NCBI GenBank assembly: GCA_937944105.1
Contig: CALDZP010000001.1
Coordinates: forward strand, 1-64,000
Direction of reading: 5' to 3'
Length of the DNA stretch: 64,000 nt
Source: an uncultured Ignavibacteria bacterium
Lineage (GTDB): Bacteria; Bacteroidota; Ignavibacteria; Ch128b
Positions 42,084 to 52,489 of the stretch are shown piece by piece (positions within the stretch are counted from its first letter, which is position 1; every line of letters begins with the position of its first letter). Under the pieces are notes generated by a model. It was not told the DNA's origin and made no database searches. It saw nothing but the letters and a program-made list of their open reading frames with translations. A program made the translations under genes and the position numbers.

Positions 42084-44753
42084 TCATAAACCTGTTATTA
42101 ATTCGAGTCCATAAAATAATTCGGGATTTCTAATTTCAAATGAGGGTGAAGCAGGTGATCTTCTCTGAATCCGATACAATGGTCTGTTATTTAGAAAATT
42201 GTTAACATAAAAAGAAATCGCTCCTCCTTTCCATAATGATTTTGTCACTTTTAAGTTCACAAGCCACTTATTAGGGCGATTCTCTTCATTTAATTCATAA
42301 GGTTCTACTTTTCTTCTTATCTCAAGATATTTTGGACTTGTTCTTTCATTTTCAGGGATTAATATCAAATTTCCTTCTTGAGTAAAATAACCAATCGCAA
42401 GAGTATCATCATATCCTTTCCTACCATCTATTTCAAATAATTTCTGTTGAATATGCAGGGTAATCCACATACCAAGTTCACGAGCTTGAATTTCAAATCT
42501 GTAATTAATCAAGAAATCTTTTTCATAAGTTTCATAAGATTTGTACATAGGCATAATCTTCATCCCTAAAGAATTAACAAACCTTGGTGATGAAAAATAA
42601 ACTTCATTTTCTTTGCCTTTTCTGACGAAATGATAAGCACCATCCATTCTAATAATTGTATTCACAACCGGTATTTTCACAGTATTAAGTGAGAATTCAA
42701 TCCCGCTGACACGATTAAATCCATTATTTATATATTGATTATATGAATCCAATAAAGTGTCTTTAATTTTTTTTGTTAATTCATTTGGCCAATCAGGGAA
42801 TGAATGCTTATAAAGAATAGTTGGTTGGTTTATGCTTTCAAACATTTTTTTTGTGTCATTCGAGAATAAAGTAATTGAAAATCCAAATCCTTTGAATTGT
42901 TGATCTAAACTTATTTCATATTTTTTCTGAACATAACCTTTAATGAATGGATTTGCTTGCTCACGAATGTAAGTTGTAACAAGAGCAAAATTACTATCGG
43001 GATATAACGAATTTTTAACTGAAACTGTATCAACTATATCAAAGTATGCTTTATTAGCAAAAATCATCCCCATTGGTGGTGATTTGGTTGTTGTTCCATA
43101 ACCTAAACGTAATTGAGTATTTTTTGAGAGATTAAATGAGAAATTTACTCTTGGATTGACAAAACTACCATTATAACTTTTTATTAAATCCTTTTTTAGT
43201 AATAGACCTTCTAAATTAACACCATATGGTCTAAAAACTTCGTAACGCAGGCCAAGTTGAAGGGTAAAAGGTAAAAGTAATTTCCCATTTATTTTATCTT
43301 CAAAATAAAAGTTTACGATATTGTATTGTGGGTAATCGCTATATCGAGTAATTCTTGGTGTGGGTATGGAAAGCGACGGTGGGTAAAATGGGTCAAAAAT
43401 TAAACCATCACCTTTATTAAAATCATTTCTATAAGTTAATCCCAATAATAGAGTATGTAAATATTCACCAATAAAAAATCTTCTCGAATAATTAATATCG
43501 GTATAAATATTCCAGACATCTCCTTTTATCCATTTTTTACCAAGATAAGAACCAAAAACTATTTTACCCTCTTGAGTTCCTTCTGTTATTCTATCTGTTA
43601 CAACAATATTATCTCTTGTGACCATTTGTTGTTTGTAAGAATCTTGTTTAGTATAAGAAATAGAAACATTAGTGCTAACCTTTGAAAGCTCTGAAAAATT
43701 TTTTGTGTAGTTTAATGAATATTTAATATTCATATCTCTATTATACCAGGCTTCTCTTAGAGCATAACCAGGTTTTTCTTTGCTTTCGTCAAAAGTGCGA
43801 GTAAAGTATATAAAATTTTTAAATGAATGGTCTTCTCTTACTGTTTCCATGGAAATTTGTCCAGCTATTCTTGTATATCCATCACCTTCAACTCTAATGT
43901 CTCGTTCTGAAGAAGCAACGTTGAAATTACCATTTATAATCCAACTACCAAAAGCTTTGCCCCCGCTAATATTCCCCTCATAAAGTCTTGGATTATATTT
44001 AAATTTTAATCTTAACGGTTCGGGTTTAATCTTAGTTTTTACAATAACAATTCCATCAGTGAAATCTCCATATTGAGCTGAGGCAATTCCACGTATAACT
44101 TCTACCTCTTCTATGTTTTCAGCAGGTATAGATCTCAAATCAATTCCAGAATTTGCGGTAGAATAACCAATTCCAATCTGAAGATTTGCATTGTTTGTAA
44201 CAGGAATTCCATTCATAACTATTTGAGTTCCCAATGCATCTCCTTTTCTAATGGATGCTCTTTCGACATAATTTAATGAAGGATTAGTTGCATCAATTCC
44301 TGGAATCATCTTAACAACATCACCAAGACTGGAAGCCTGGATATGCTCAATTTCACCTGATTTAATTACGGTTTTCGTTTCGGGAGTAAGTGGAATAAAT
44401 TCTTTTTCAGCAGTTACTTCAATTCCAGCAATTTCAAAGGTTAATGATTTTAATGTAATGATTAATTGTAAATTTTGATCTGGTTTTAAATTTATTTCCA
44501 GAGATTTTTTCTCGAATCCAACATAACTCACTTCCAGATTGTATTTCCCTGGTTTTGTAATAAGTTTAAAGTTTCCACGTGAATCAGACGAAGTGCCAAT
44601 GTTGGTTTCTCTTATAAAAATATTTGCATAGGGTAATGGTGAATTATTTTCATCTAATATTTTTCCTGAGATAACTGCAAATCCCTTCTGCGAATACAAA
44701 AGCAAATTAAATTTGAAAATAAACATTAACAAAGTGAATATCGCTCTCTTCAA
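42084..44753 (-). CDS. TonB-dependent receptor with N-terminal carboxypeptidase-regulatory-like domain
   Basis: GKILDENNSPLPYANIFIRETNIGTSSDSRGNF; plug motifs VVKMIPGIDATNP, IRGIASAQYGDFTDGIVIVKTK. Confidence 0.9.
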   Translation of the reverse strand: MKRAIFTLLMFIFKFNLLLYSQKGFAVISGKILDENNSPLPYANIFIRETNIGTSSDSRGNFKLITKPGKYNLEVSYVGFEKKSLEINLKPDQNLQLIITLKSLTFEIAGIEVTAEKEFIPLTPETKTVIKSGEIEHIQASSLGDVVKMIPGIDATNPSLNYVERASIRKGDALGTQIVMNGIPVTNNANLQIGIGYSTANSGIDLRSIPAENIEEVEVIRGIASAQYGDFTDGIVIVKTKIKPEPLRLKFKYNPRLYEGNISGGKAFGSWIINGNFNVASSERDIRVEGDGYTRIAGQISMETVREDHSFKNFIYFTRTFDESKEKPGYALREAWYNRDMNIKYSLNYTKNFSELSKVSTNVSISYTKQDSYKQQMVTRDNIVVTDRITEGTQEGKIVFGSYLGKKWIKGDVWNIYTDINYSRRFFIGEYLHTLLLGLTYRNDFNKGDGLIFDPFYPPSLSIPTPRITRYSDYPQYNIVNFYFEDKINGKLLLPFTLQLGLRYEVFRPYGVNLEGLLLKKDLIKSYNGSFVNPRVNFSFNLSKNTQLRLGYGTTTKSPPMGMIFANKAYFDIVDTVSVKNSLYPDSNFALVTTYIREQANPFIKGYVQKKYEISLDQQFKGFGFSITLFSNDTKKMFESINQPTILYKHSFPDWPNELTKKIKDTLLDSYNQYINNGFNRVSGIEFSLNTVKIPVVNTIIRMDGAYHFVRKGKENEVYFSSPRFVNSLGMKIMPMYKSYETYEKDFLINYRFEIQARELGMWITLHIQQKLFEIDGRKGYDDTLAIGYFTQEGNLILIPENERTSPKYLEIRRKVEPYELNEENRPNKWLVNLKVTKSLWKGGAISFYVNNFLNNRPLYRIQRRSPASPSFEIRNPELFYGLELITGL

Positions 44754-45153
44754 ATTTATCCTCGTTGTGGATTATCAATAACGATGCTAAGCAAATATAA
44801 GTTGAAATGTTCCTTTTATCAATTCATAATTGTGAATTATTATAAAATACAGTCCTATGTTTAATACAATTTTTCATTAATCTACAAATGATGATTATTA
44901 ATATTGATTAATAGAAACTCCCTAACCACAAAAAACTTTGTTAGTATAATCTTCTATTTGATATGGAACAACTTTATATATAAAAACATGCAAAATTAAT
45001 TGTCATACTCGCATGGGAAATTTCCGCTTAAAAAAAGCCCGCTTTGATTCGACTTTGAAAAGTTTGTAAGAAAGGTATGTGAATAATTATTACATCACTT
45101 TGTTTGTAATGACAATCATTATTAATAATTTTATTCAAGTCAATTTTAGAAAA

Positions 45154-45792
45154 TTACACACCTCTTTTTTCAGGTTCCCAAATGTATTTATGCATTTGCA
45201 TTTGAAATCTTACTGGTAAATTATCTTCGAGTATCCAATTTACAAGATCAAGATTTGGTAATTCTCCAAAAACACAACCCATTAAAATTTTACATTTATT
45301 TTTCAAATTATATTCTTCAATAATTTTTTTTGCCCACTCATAATCTTCACGATTACCAATTACAAATTTTACTTCATCATTCGATTTCAGGTAATCGAGA
45401 TTTGAATACAGGTTTTTTTTCATCATTTTTGATGAAGGGGTTTTTAAATCCATTATGATAGTAACTCTATTATCAACATCTTTAATTGATATGCTACCAC
45501 TTGTTTCTAGTAAAACTTTAAAGCCTTCATCACAAAGGGTCTTTAATAAATCAAAAGATTCTTTCTGAAATAATGGTTCACCACCAGTTACTTCAACAAG
45601 ATTACAATTGTATTTTTTTACTTCGTCAATTATTTCTTCAATTGTCATATCTTTACCTTCATAAAAAGCATATTCTGTATCACAATAGGAACATCTTAAA
45701 TTACAATATGTCAACCTGACAAAAACACAAGGTAAGCCAGCAAAAGAAGATTCACCCTGAATACTATAAAATATTTCGTTAACTTTTAACAT
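45154..45792 (-). CDS. queE: 7-carboxy-7-deazaguanine synthase (radical SAM)
   Basis: FYSIQGESSFAGLPCVFVRLTYCNLRCSYCDTEYAF; EVTGGEPLFQ. Confidence 0.92.
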   Translation of the reverse strand: MLKVNEIFYSIQGESSFAGLPCVFVRLTYCNLRCSYCDTEYAFYEGKDMTIEEIIDEVKKYNCNLVEVTGGEPLFQKESFDLLKTLCDEGFKVLLETSGSISIKDVDNRVTIIMDLKTPSSKMMKKNLYSNLDYLKSNDEVKFVIGNREDYEWAKKIIEEYNLKNKCKILMGCVFGELPNLDLVNWILEDNLPVRFQMQMHKYIWEPEKRGV

Positions 45793-45827
45793 TCTTAGTC
45801 CTTTACCATTAAAAATTCTGAATCCTT

Positions 45828-47258
45828 TTATGCAATCTTTAAATCAAAATAAAATTTTGTTCCAATTCCTTTTTTACTTTCGACAAAAATTTTACTTCCG
45901 TGAGCTTCAACAAGATGTTTCACTATAGAAAGACCCAGTCCAGTACCTCCGGATTCCCTTGATCTTTCTTTATTAACCCGATAAAACCTTTCAAAAATTC
46001 TTGGCAAATCTTCCTCAGGAATACCAATGCCGTTATCTTCTACAAAAATTCGAACTGTTGAATTCATCTTTTTATAATAAATTTTGACCTGAGTTTTATC
46101 TGGATTATGTCTGATTGCATTTTCAATTAAATTAAAAAGTATTTGTTGTAATCTTTCTTTATCAGCCCAGACAAGTTCTTTAAGTTCATCATCTTTTTGA
46201 AATATGATATCAGTCTCTTTTTGCTCCGCTAATAATTTTATGTCTTCAATTACTTTATCTATAATATCATTTAGATTTAAAAATCTAAAACTCAATCGAA
46301 GTTGCTTTGCTTCGATTTGTGAAATATCAATAAGATCTCTCAACAAAAGGTTAAGCCTTTCAAGATGTTCGTATGCTTTCTTAAGATATTTAATGTTAAT
46401 CTCAGGATCATTAACGCCACCATCAATTAAAGTTTCGAGATATGTTTGAATAGCAAAAATTGGTGTACGAAGTTCGTGGGATACATTACCAAGAAATTCT
46501 GATCTATACTTTTCAAGTTTTTTCAATTCATTAAAGTCAGATTCTATTTTATGCATTAATCCATTAATTGATTCGATTAAAAATTTAAATTCTTCACTAC
46601 CTTGTAATTGAATCTTCTGTGGTATTCCAGTTTTTGAATACTCTTTTAGTGCTTCAACTATTTTATTAATTGGATTGGTAACTTTAGAAGTGAAATATCT
46701 TATTGCAAATAAACCACCGAGAAAAATTAAAAGGCTATAAAATACAATTCTGAATCGTATGTCAGCTGCAAATCTTTCAATAGAATTGATATTTGATGCA
46801 ATTGTGATGTAGTTTATTGATGTTTTATTATTACCAATAAGTATAGAAACATTTTTAGTAACAAAGATAAATTTGTCACCTGTTACTTTATTTTCTTTAA
46901 ACTCATAGTTAAACTTTCCAATACTTTTAGTTCTTAATGAATGAATATCCTTATCACTATCCACAATCTTTTCATTGAAATCATATAAAGCTTTTTTATT
47001 TATGTCAAGGAGAATGATTCGATAATTTAATTGACTTGAAAGTTTATTTAAGTAATCAATCTGGTTACCGAATTTTTCTAAATCTGTATTTAATAAGCTG
47101 AATTCTATTATATTAATTTCATTTTTGATTTCGTTTATTAATTGCTCCCTCAATTGATTGACAACAACAAAATTAAATGTTAGAATAAGCAGAAGAACGA
47201 TTATCGCTTCAATCAAAAGAAAGCTAAAAATTATTTTGGAGCGTAAAGTTTTAAGCAT
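45828..47258 (-). CDS. PhoR-like sensor histidine kinase
   Basis: NVSHELRTPIFAIQTYLETL; DNGIGIPEEDLPRIFERFYRV; GTGLGLSIVKHLVEAHG; two TM segments. Confidence 0.88.
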   Translation of the reverse strand: MLKTLRSKIIFSFLLIEAIIVLLLILTFNFVVVNQLREQLINEIKNEINIIEFSLLNTDLEKFGNQIDYLNKLSSQLNYRIILLDINKKALYDFNEKIVDSDKDIHSLRTKSIGKFNYEFKENKVTGDKFIFVTKNVSILIGNNKTSINYITIASNINSIERFAADIRFRIVFYSLLIFLGGLFAIRYFTSKVTNPINKIVEALKEYSKTGIPQKIQLQGSEEFKFLIESINGLMHKIESDFNELKKLEKYRSEFLGNVSHELRTPIFAIQTYLETLIDGGVNDPEINIKYLKKAYEHLERLNLLLRDLIDISQIEAKQLRLSFRFLNLNDIIDKVIEDIKLLAEQKETDIIFQKDDELKELVWADKERLQQILFNLIENAIRHNPDKTQVKIYYKKMNSTVRIFVEDNGIGIPEEDLPRIFERFYRVNKERSRESGGTGLGLSIVKHLVEAHGSKIFVESKKGIGTKFYFDLKIA

Positions 47259-47952
47259 CTTCTTTTCTCAATCTATAACCAACACCTTTTACTGTTTCGA
47301 TTAAATCAGAATGTTTACCAAGTTTTTCTCTAATTTTTCTAATGTGAACATCAATTGTTCTTTGAGTTACAACCACATCATTTCCCCAAATGCTTTCAAG
47401 CAACTGTTCTCTTCTGACAATTTTACCACTATTTTTTGCAAGATAGACAAATGTCTCAAATTCTTTTTTCGGCAGTGGAATTCTTTGATTTTCAATTTCA
47501 ATTTCATAATTGTCAAGGTCAATTTTAATTTTACCTACTTCTAATACATTTTTAGAGCTTACTTGTTCCTTTCTCCTTAAGACAGAATTAATTCGAGCGA
47601 GTAATTTTTTAATACTTATTGGTTTTGAAATATAATCATCCGCACCCGACTCAAGACCTTTAATCTCATCAATCTCTGAATTTTTGGCTGTTAAGAATAT
47701 TATTGAAATACCTGCAGTATCAGGATTTTCTTTTAATCTTCTGCAAACTTCAATACCATCCATATATGGCATCATTACATCAAGTAAAACTAAATCTATA
47801 TCTGAATTTATTTTGTTCAAAGCTTCCTGTCCATTGTAAGCTGTTGTTACAATGAAACCTTCTTTCAATAAATTGTAACTTAAAGCATCAACTATATCTT
47901 TCTCATCATCGCACACAAGAATTTTATATTTTTTCGTCATTAGTTTTATCAC
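47251..47952 (-). CDS. OmpR/PhoB-family response regulator
   Basis: REC (DLVLLDVMMPYMDGIEVCRRLK) plus winged-helix effector domain. Confidence 0.92.
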   Translation of the reverse strand: MIKLMTKKYKILVCDDEKDIVDALSYNLLKEGFIVTTAYNGQEALNKINSDIDLVLLDVMMPYMDGIEVCRRLKENPDTAGISIIFLTAKNSEIDEIKGLESGADDYISKPISIKKLLARINSVLRRKEQVSSKNVLEVGKIKIDLDNYEIEIENQRIPLPKKEFETFVYLAKNSGKIVRREQLLESIWGNDVVVTQRTIDVHIRKIREKLGKHSDLIETVKGVGYRLRKEDA

Positions 47953-50864
47953 TCCCGATTATTTTTCTCTTCCTTTCTTTCTACAATTTCAAAATATTTT
48001 TCAAATTTTTCTTTTCCGTCTTTAATCTCAACTAAATATTTCCCGGAAAACAAATAATAATTTCCATCAGCCTTCTTTTCAATTTCAATTCCTGATTTTG
48101 ATTTCTGTTTATCTCCCTGCAGTAATTTGCTCAAAGAGAGGGAATCGGTAATTAAGTTATATATAAAGTAATTTAATCCTTTATCAAGAGAAATTACCTT
48201 TTCATAAAGAGTCAAACCTTTTTCTGATTTTACTTTTAATTCCACCAATTTGTCTTCATTTGAATAGATAGGGATTTTCAATTCTGGAATTAAATAATCT
48301 CCCCATGTGTAAGTTTTATCTCCCCACTTTTTATTAAAATTAATCTTTTGAATATCAAAAATGTGAATCCGCTTTGTCATTATTTCTGAATTTAATTGCT
48401 GCAATTGTTTAACATCCCCTTTATATATCGATCGCCCGTGAGTTGCAACTATAATTTCAGAATCTCTCGGATGAACAACCAGATCATGGACAGGTGCGAA
48501 AGGAAAATTTTTTGAAATGTGATAAAAAGTAGTTCCTCCATCAATGGATGCATAAATTCCATGATCAGTTCCCACATAAATTAAATATGAATTCACTGGA
48601 TCTTCCACAACAACATTAACTGGTTCATAAGGTAAATTTACACCTATTTTATTCCAGGTTTTTCCATAATCAGTCGATTTATATAATAAAGATTCAAAAT
48701 TATCCCACCGATAACCATTCAGTGCAACATAAACTGTTGCAGTGTCAAATTTAGAAGCAACTATTCGACTGACCCAGAAATTTTGCGGTAGTGAATCCGA
48801 TATTCTTTCCCAGTGATTTCCTCCATCTTTCGTAACATAAATTAATCCGTCATCGCTTCCAGTATAAATCAAACCAAATTTTAATGGTGATTCTGATATC
48901 GTTGTAATTGTACCATAAGGAACATCTCCAGCTTTACCACCTTTTGTTAAATCTGGAGAAATAGGTTGGAAAGTATCCCCTTTATCCATTGAACGATAAA
49001 GGCGATTAGCTCCAAAATAAACTATATCCTGATTATGTTTTGAAAGAATTATTGGTGTGTTCCAGTTAAATCTCAGTGGTTTTTCACCCAGATCATGTTT
49101 TGGTTTAATTGGAATTTTTTTACCAGTCAATCGATTAATTCTGAAATAATTTCCAAATTGATATCCAGCATAAATAGTTACATTATCTCTTAAATCCACT
49201 TCTATTTGCATACCATCACCACCGAGTAAATTTTTATAGGGATATTCCCCTGTTTGATACCATTGATAACTAAACTTGTAATTCGATGGACCATACCAAA
49301 CACCATTATCTTGTAAACCCCCATAAACATTATATGGTTTTTCATAATCAATTTCTATTGAATAAAATTGACCAACTGGTGGAGTGTTTGCTTTGAAGTA
49401 AGTTTCTCCATTATCGTAAGAAATATTAATTCCTCCATCGTTTGCAATTATAATATGACCTCTACGTGAAGGATTAACATAAATTGCATGATGATCAACA
49501 TGAACATTTTCTTTATCAATTGATTTAAAATTCTGTCCTCCATCAGTTGAAATTAGAATTGGTACACCGAGTATATATATCAGATTTTCATCGTAAGGCG
49601 AAACCTCGATAGCCCCAAAATAATAGCCATAGGAATAATAAAAATCGTCGATATAATCTTTGTTCATTTTAATCCAATTTATTCCACCATCGGTCGATTT
49701 ATAAACTTCAGCACCAATAACATCCTTGTCAAACAAACTTCTATTAGCATCTTCAACATAATCAACAAGTGTTTTTGTAGTTATTTTATTTGATTTAACC
49801 AAAAACAAAATAGTATCCACTGAATATTTTTTAGGGAAATTATATTCTTCCAGATATGATTTGATTAATTCTTTATCCAATTTAAGAAATTCTTCATTTG
49901 TCATCATTAACAAATTATCTTTGGTTAGTTTTTTCTCTTTCAATTCTTTCTTTGGCCGTTCAAATTGATTATCAAGTAATGCATAAATTATTTCAGGATT
50001 TTTTTGATAGATAGAAAGTCCAATTCTACCAACCCCTTCACCAACCGGGAATCCACTCTCTTTTGACGAAATTAAAAACCATGATTCACCTCCATCGGTA
50101 CTCTTATAAATTCCAGAGGTTGATCCAGCTTCTTCAAAATTCCACGCTCTCCTTGTTCTATACCACATTGCAGCATAAAGAACATCAGGATTAGAATTAA
50201 CAATTTCTAAATCAATGCAACCTGTATTTTCATCTATGTAAAGAACCTTTCTCCATGTTTCACCCCCATCGGTTGTTTTGAAAACACCTCTTTCCACATT
50301 TGGTGAATAGAGATGACCAACAGCTGCAACAAAGACTATATCGGGATTTTCTGGATGAATAATTACTTTACCAATATGATGAGATTCTTCTAATCCTTTA
50401 TGTTGAAATGTTTTTCCACCATCTGTTGATTTGAAAACTCCAAAACCAGAGTAAGAAGATCTGCTTGAATTGCTTTCACCAGTACCTATCCAGATTATTT
50501 CTCCATTTTTCCAATCAACAGCAATGTCTCCAATAGTCATTACAATTTGTTGATCAAAAATTGGAGTAAAAGATATTCCATTATTTGTTGTTTTCCAGAC
50601 ACCACCCGAGGCATAGGCAACATAAAAATGAGTAGGATCAAAAGGAGATACATCAATATCAACAGCTCTACCACTCATAATTGTTGGACCAATATTTTCA
50701 AGTTTAATATTCTTAAATGGAGATTCTTCCATATTTTTTAATTTTTCCTGATAGCCTTTTAATCTAACCGAAGAAGGAGTTACTTCAGGATAATTTTCTT
50801 CTGTAACTTGAGTGTAAAGTTTAATGGTAAATGAAATGTAGATTATAAGAAATATAAATTTCAT
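47949..50864 (-). CDS. Secreted VPS10/sortilin-like BNR repeat protein (paralog of 8993-12172)
   Basis: KSTDGGKTF, KTTDGGETW, KSTDGGESW; PYNVYGGLQDNGVWYGPS shared with the 8993-12172 protein. Confidence 0.87.
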   Translation of the reverse strand: MKFIFLIIYISFTIKLYTQVTEENYPEVTPSSVRLKGYQEKLKNMEESPFKNIKLENIGPTIMSGRAVDIDVSPFDPTHFYVAYASGGVWKTTNNGISFTPIFDQQIVMTIGDIAVDWKNGEIIWIGTGESNSSRSSYSGFGVFKSTDGGKTFQHKGLEESHHIGKVIIHPENPDIVFVAAVGHLYSPNVERGVFKTTDGGETWRKVLYIDENTGCIDLEIVNSNPDVLYAAMWYRTRRAWNFEEAGSTSGIYKSTDGGESWFLISSKESGFPVGEGVGRIGLSIYQKNPEIIYALLDNQFERPKKELKEKKLTKDNLLMMTNEEFLKLDKELIKSYLEEYNFPKKYSVDTILFLVKSNKITTKTLVDYVEDANRSLFDKDVIGAEVYKSTDGGINWIKMNKDYIDDFYYSYGYYFGAIEVSPYDENLIYILGVPILISTDGGQNFKSIDKENVHVDHHAIYVNPSRRGHIIIANDGGINISYDNGETYFKANTPPVGQFYSIEIDYEKPYNVYGGLQDNGVWYGPSNYKFSYQWYQTGEYPYKNLLGGDGMQIEVDLRDNVTIYAGYQFGNYFRINRLTGKKIPIKPKHDLGEKPLRFNWNTPIILSKHNQDIVYFGANRLYRSMDKGDTFQPISPDLTKGGKAGDVPYGTITTISESPLKFGLIYTGSDDGLIYVTKDGGNHWERISDSLPQNFWVSRIVASKFDTATVYVALNGYRWDNFESLLYKSTDYGKTWNKIGVNLPYEPVNVVVEDPVNSYLIYVGTDHGIYASIDGGTTFYHISKNFPFAPVHDLVVHPRDSEIIVATHGRSIYKGDVKQLQQLNSEIMTKRIHIFDIQKINFNKKWGDKTYTWGDYLIPELKIPIYSNEDKLVELKVKSEKGLTLYEKVISLDKGLNYFIYNLITDSLSLSKLLQGDKQKSKSGIEIEKKADGNYYLFSGKYLVEIKDGKEKFEKYFEIVERKEEKNNRE

Positions 50865-50894
50865 GATAATAACCTCAAACTATAAAGCTTATAT

Positions 50895-50943
50895 TTAACA
50901 ATTTCTTAACAAATTTAATTAAGTGTTGTTAAAGAATTGTTAA
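50895..50943. promoter_or_regulatory. Two opposed Pho-box-like direct repeats upstream of the BNR-phoB-phoR operon
   Basis: Plus TTAACA-N5-TTAACA 50895-50911; minus TTAACA-N5-TTAACA 50943-50927; minus TAAATTTG (-7-like) at 50917-50910. Confidence 0.65.
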
Positions 50944-51090
50944 GAAAATTATGCTTACACAAAAGCACAAATTCTAATTCGGCTCATTAATGAATAATAT
51001 TATTAGTAAATATTTTGAACACTTATTTAATGCTTGACATTGATTTGTATCTATAATAAAATTGAATAAAATTAATAACAGGATTAGAAA

Positions 51091-52479
51091 ATGAGAATAA
51101 AAAAATTTATTGAATTACTTATTATCTCTCTAATAATGGCATTTTATTTTATCAGTTGTGGTAAATCGCCTACTCAACCAGAAACACCAAAAGGAGAAGA
51201 TGTAACTTTAAGTGGTCAGGTTATCGATTTTGAAAATGGTCAACCAATTGAAAATGCTGCTATAAAAATTATTGCCGACTCGGTATATGGGACCGTTACA
51301 GGTGCTGATGGAAAGTATTCTAAAACATTCAAGCTTACTAAAAACTTAGATGTAAAAGTTATAGCATCAAAAGAAAATTATAAAAGTGATAGTACGATAA
51401 TTTATGCTATTCCTGGTAGAACCATAGATGTCCCAACTCTTAAACTTGAAAAACTAAAAACAACTACTATATCGGGTACACCTGCCAGTATTGTATTGGT
51501 TAATCAAACTTTTCCATCAATTGGTGTAAAAGAAAGCGGTGACAATGAAACGACCACCTTAACTTTTGAAGTAAGAGATTCAAGTGGTAATCCAATTGAT
51601 ATTACAAAATCTGTTATTGTAAATTTTGCTTTAGGAGCGAATCCTGGTGGTGGACTCTTCATTGATCCACCTTCAAAGAAGACAAACAGTGAAGGTCGTG
51701 TATCAGTGAATGTTACAAGTGGAACTCGAGCTGGCGTTGTTCAAATCATAGCTGAAGTTAATCTTGGAACAAAAATAATCAGATCCAAACCTGTAAATAT
51801 AGCAATTCATGGTGGTCTTCCTGATTATAATCATTTTTCGCTTGCTCCAGAATATCTAAATTTTCCTGGATTGGTAAAATATGGAGTATTTAATAGAATT
51901 TCAGCTTATGTAGGCGATAAATATTCTAATCCTGTTAAACCAAACACTATAGTTTATTTTTCATCAACAGGTGGAATAATTGGTGGTTCAGCACAAACAA
52001 ATGAAATGGGAATTGCTGAAGTACAACTTATGTCTGCTCTACCTGCGCCTGTTCATCCTCTTCTGGGACCAGGTTTTGCAACTGTAACTGCTTACACTGC
52101 AGATGAAAATAATCAGACAATTTCCAGAGACATTATCGTATTATTTTCAGGTTATCCTTCTAATTTATCAATAACGCCTACTACATTTAATATACCAAAT
52201 GGTGGTTCACAAACTTTCACATACATTGTTGCTGATGTTAATGGAAATCCAATCTCCTCAGGAAATACAATTACAGTTAATGTTGAAGGTAACGTTACTG
52301 CACAGGGCGATATTAACATAAATATGCCCGATACCCAAAGTAGAAATTGGACACAATTTAGTTTTACAATAGTTGACGCTGATAAAGATAAAGATGAACT
52401 CTCTCCAGTAACAATTACAATTGATGTCGATGGAGTAAATGGTAAAAATTCGATAAAAATTACTGGAACATCACGATAA
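51091..52479 (+). CDS. Lipoprotein with carboxypeptidase-regulatory-like and bacterial Ig-like domains
   Basis: Lipobox FYFISCGKSPTQP; LSGQVIDFENGQPIENAAIKI; Big_1-type segments. Confidence 0.75.
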   Translation: MRIKKFIELLIISLIMAFYFISCGKSPTQPETPKGEDVTLSGQVIDFENGQPIENAAIKIIADSVYGTVTGADGKYSKTFKLTKNLDVKVIASKENYKSDSTIIYAIPGRTIDVPTLKLEKLKTTTISGTPASIVLVNQTFPSIGVKESGDNETTTLTFEVRDSSGNPIDITKSVIVNFALGANPGGGLFIDPPSKKTNSEGRVSVNVTSGTRAGVVQIIAEVNLGTKIIRSKPVNIAIHGGLPDYNHFSLAPEYLNFPGLVKYGVFNRISAYVGDKYSNPVKPNTIVYFSSTGGIIGGSAQTNEMGIAEVQLMSALPAPVHPLLGPGFATVTAYTADENNQTISRDIIVLFSGYPSNLSITPTTFNIPNGGSQTFTYIVADVNGNPISSGNTITVNVEGNVTAQGDININMPDTQSRNWTQFSFTIVDADKDKDELSPVTITIDVDGVNGKNSIKITGTSR

Positions 52480-52489
52480 AAGGATAAAT

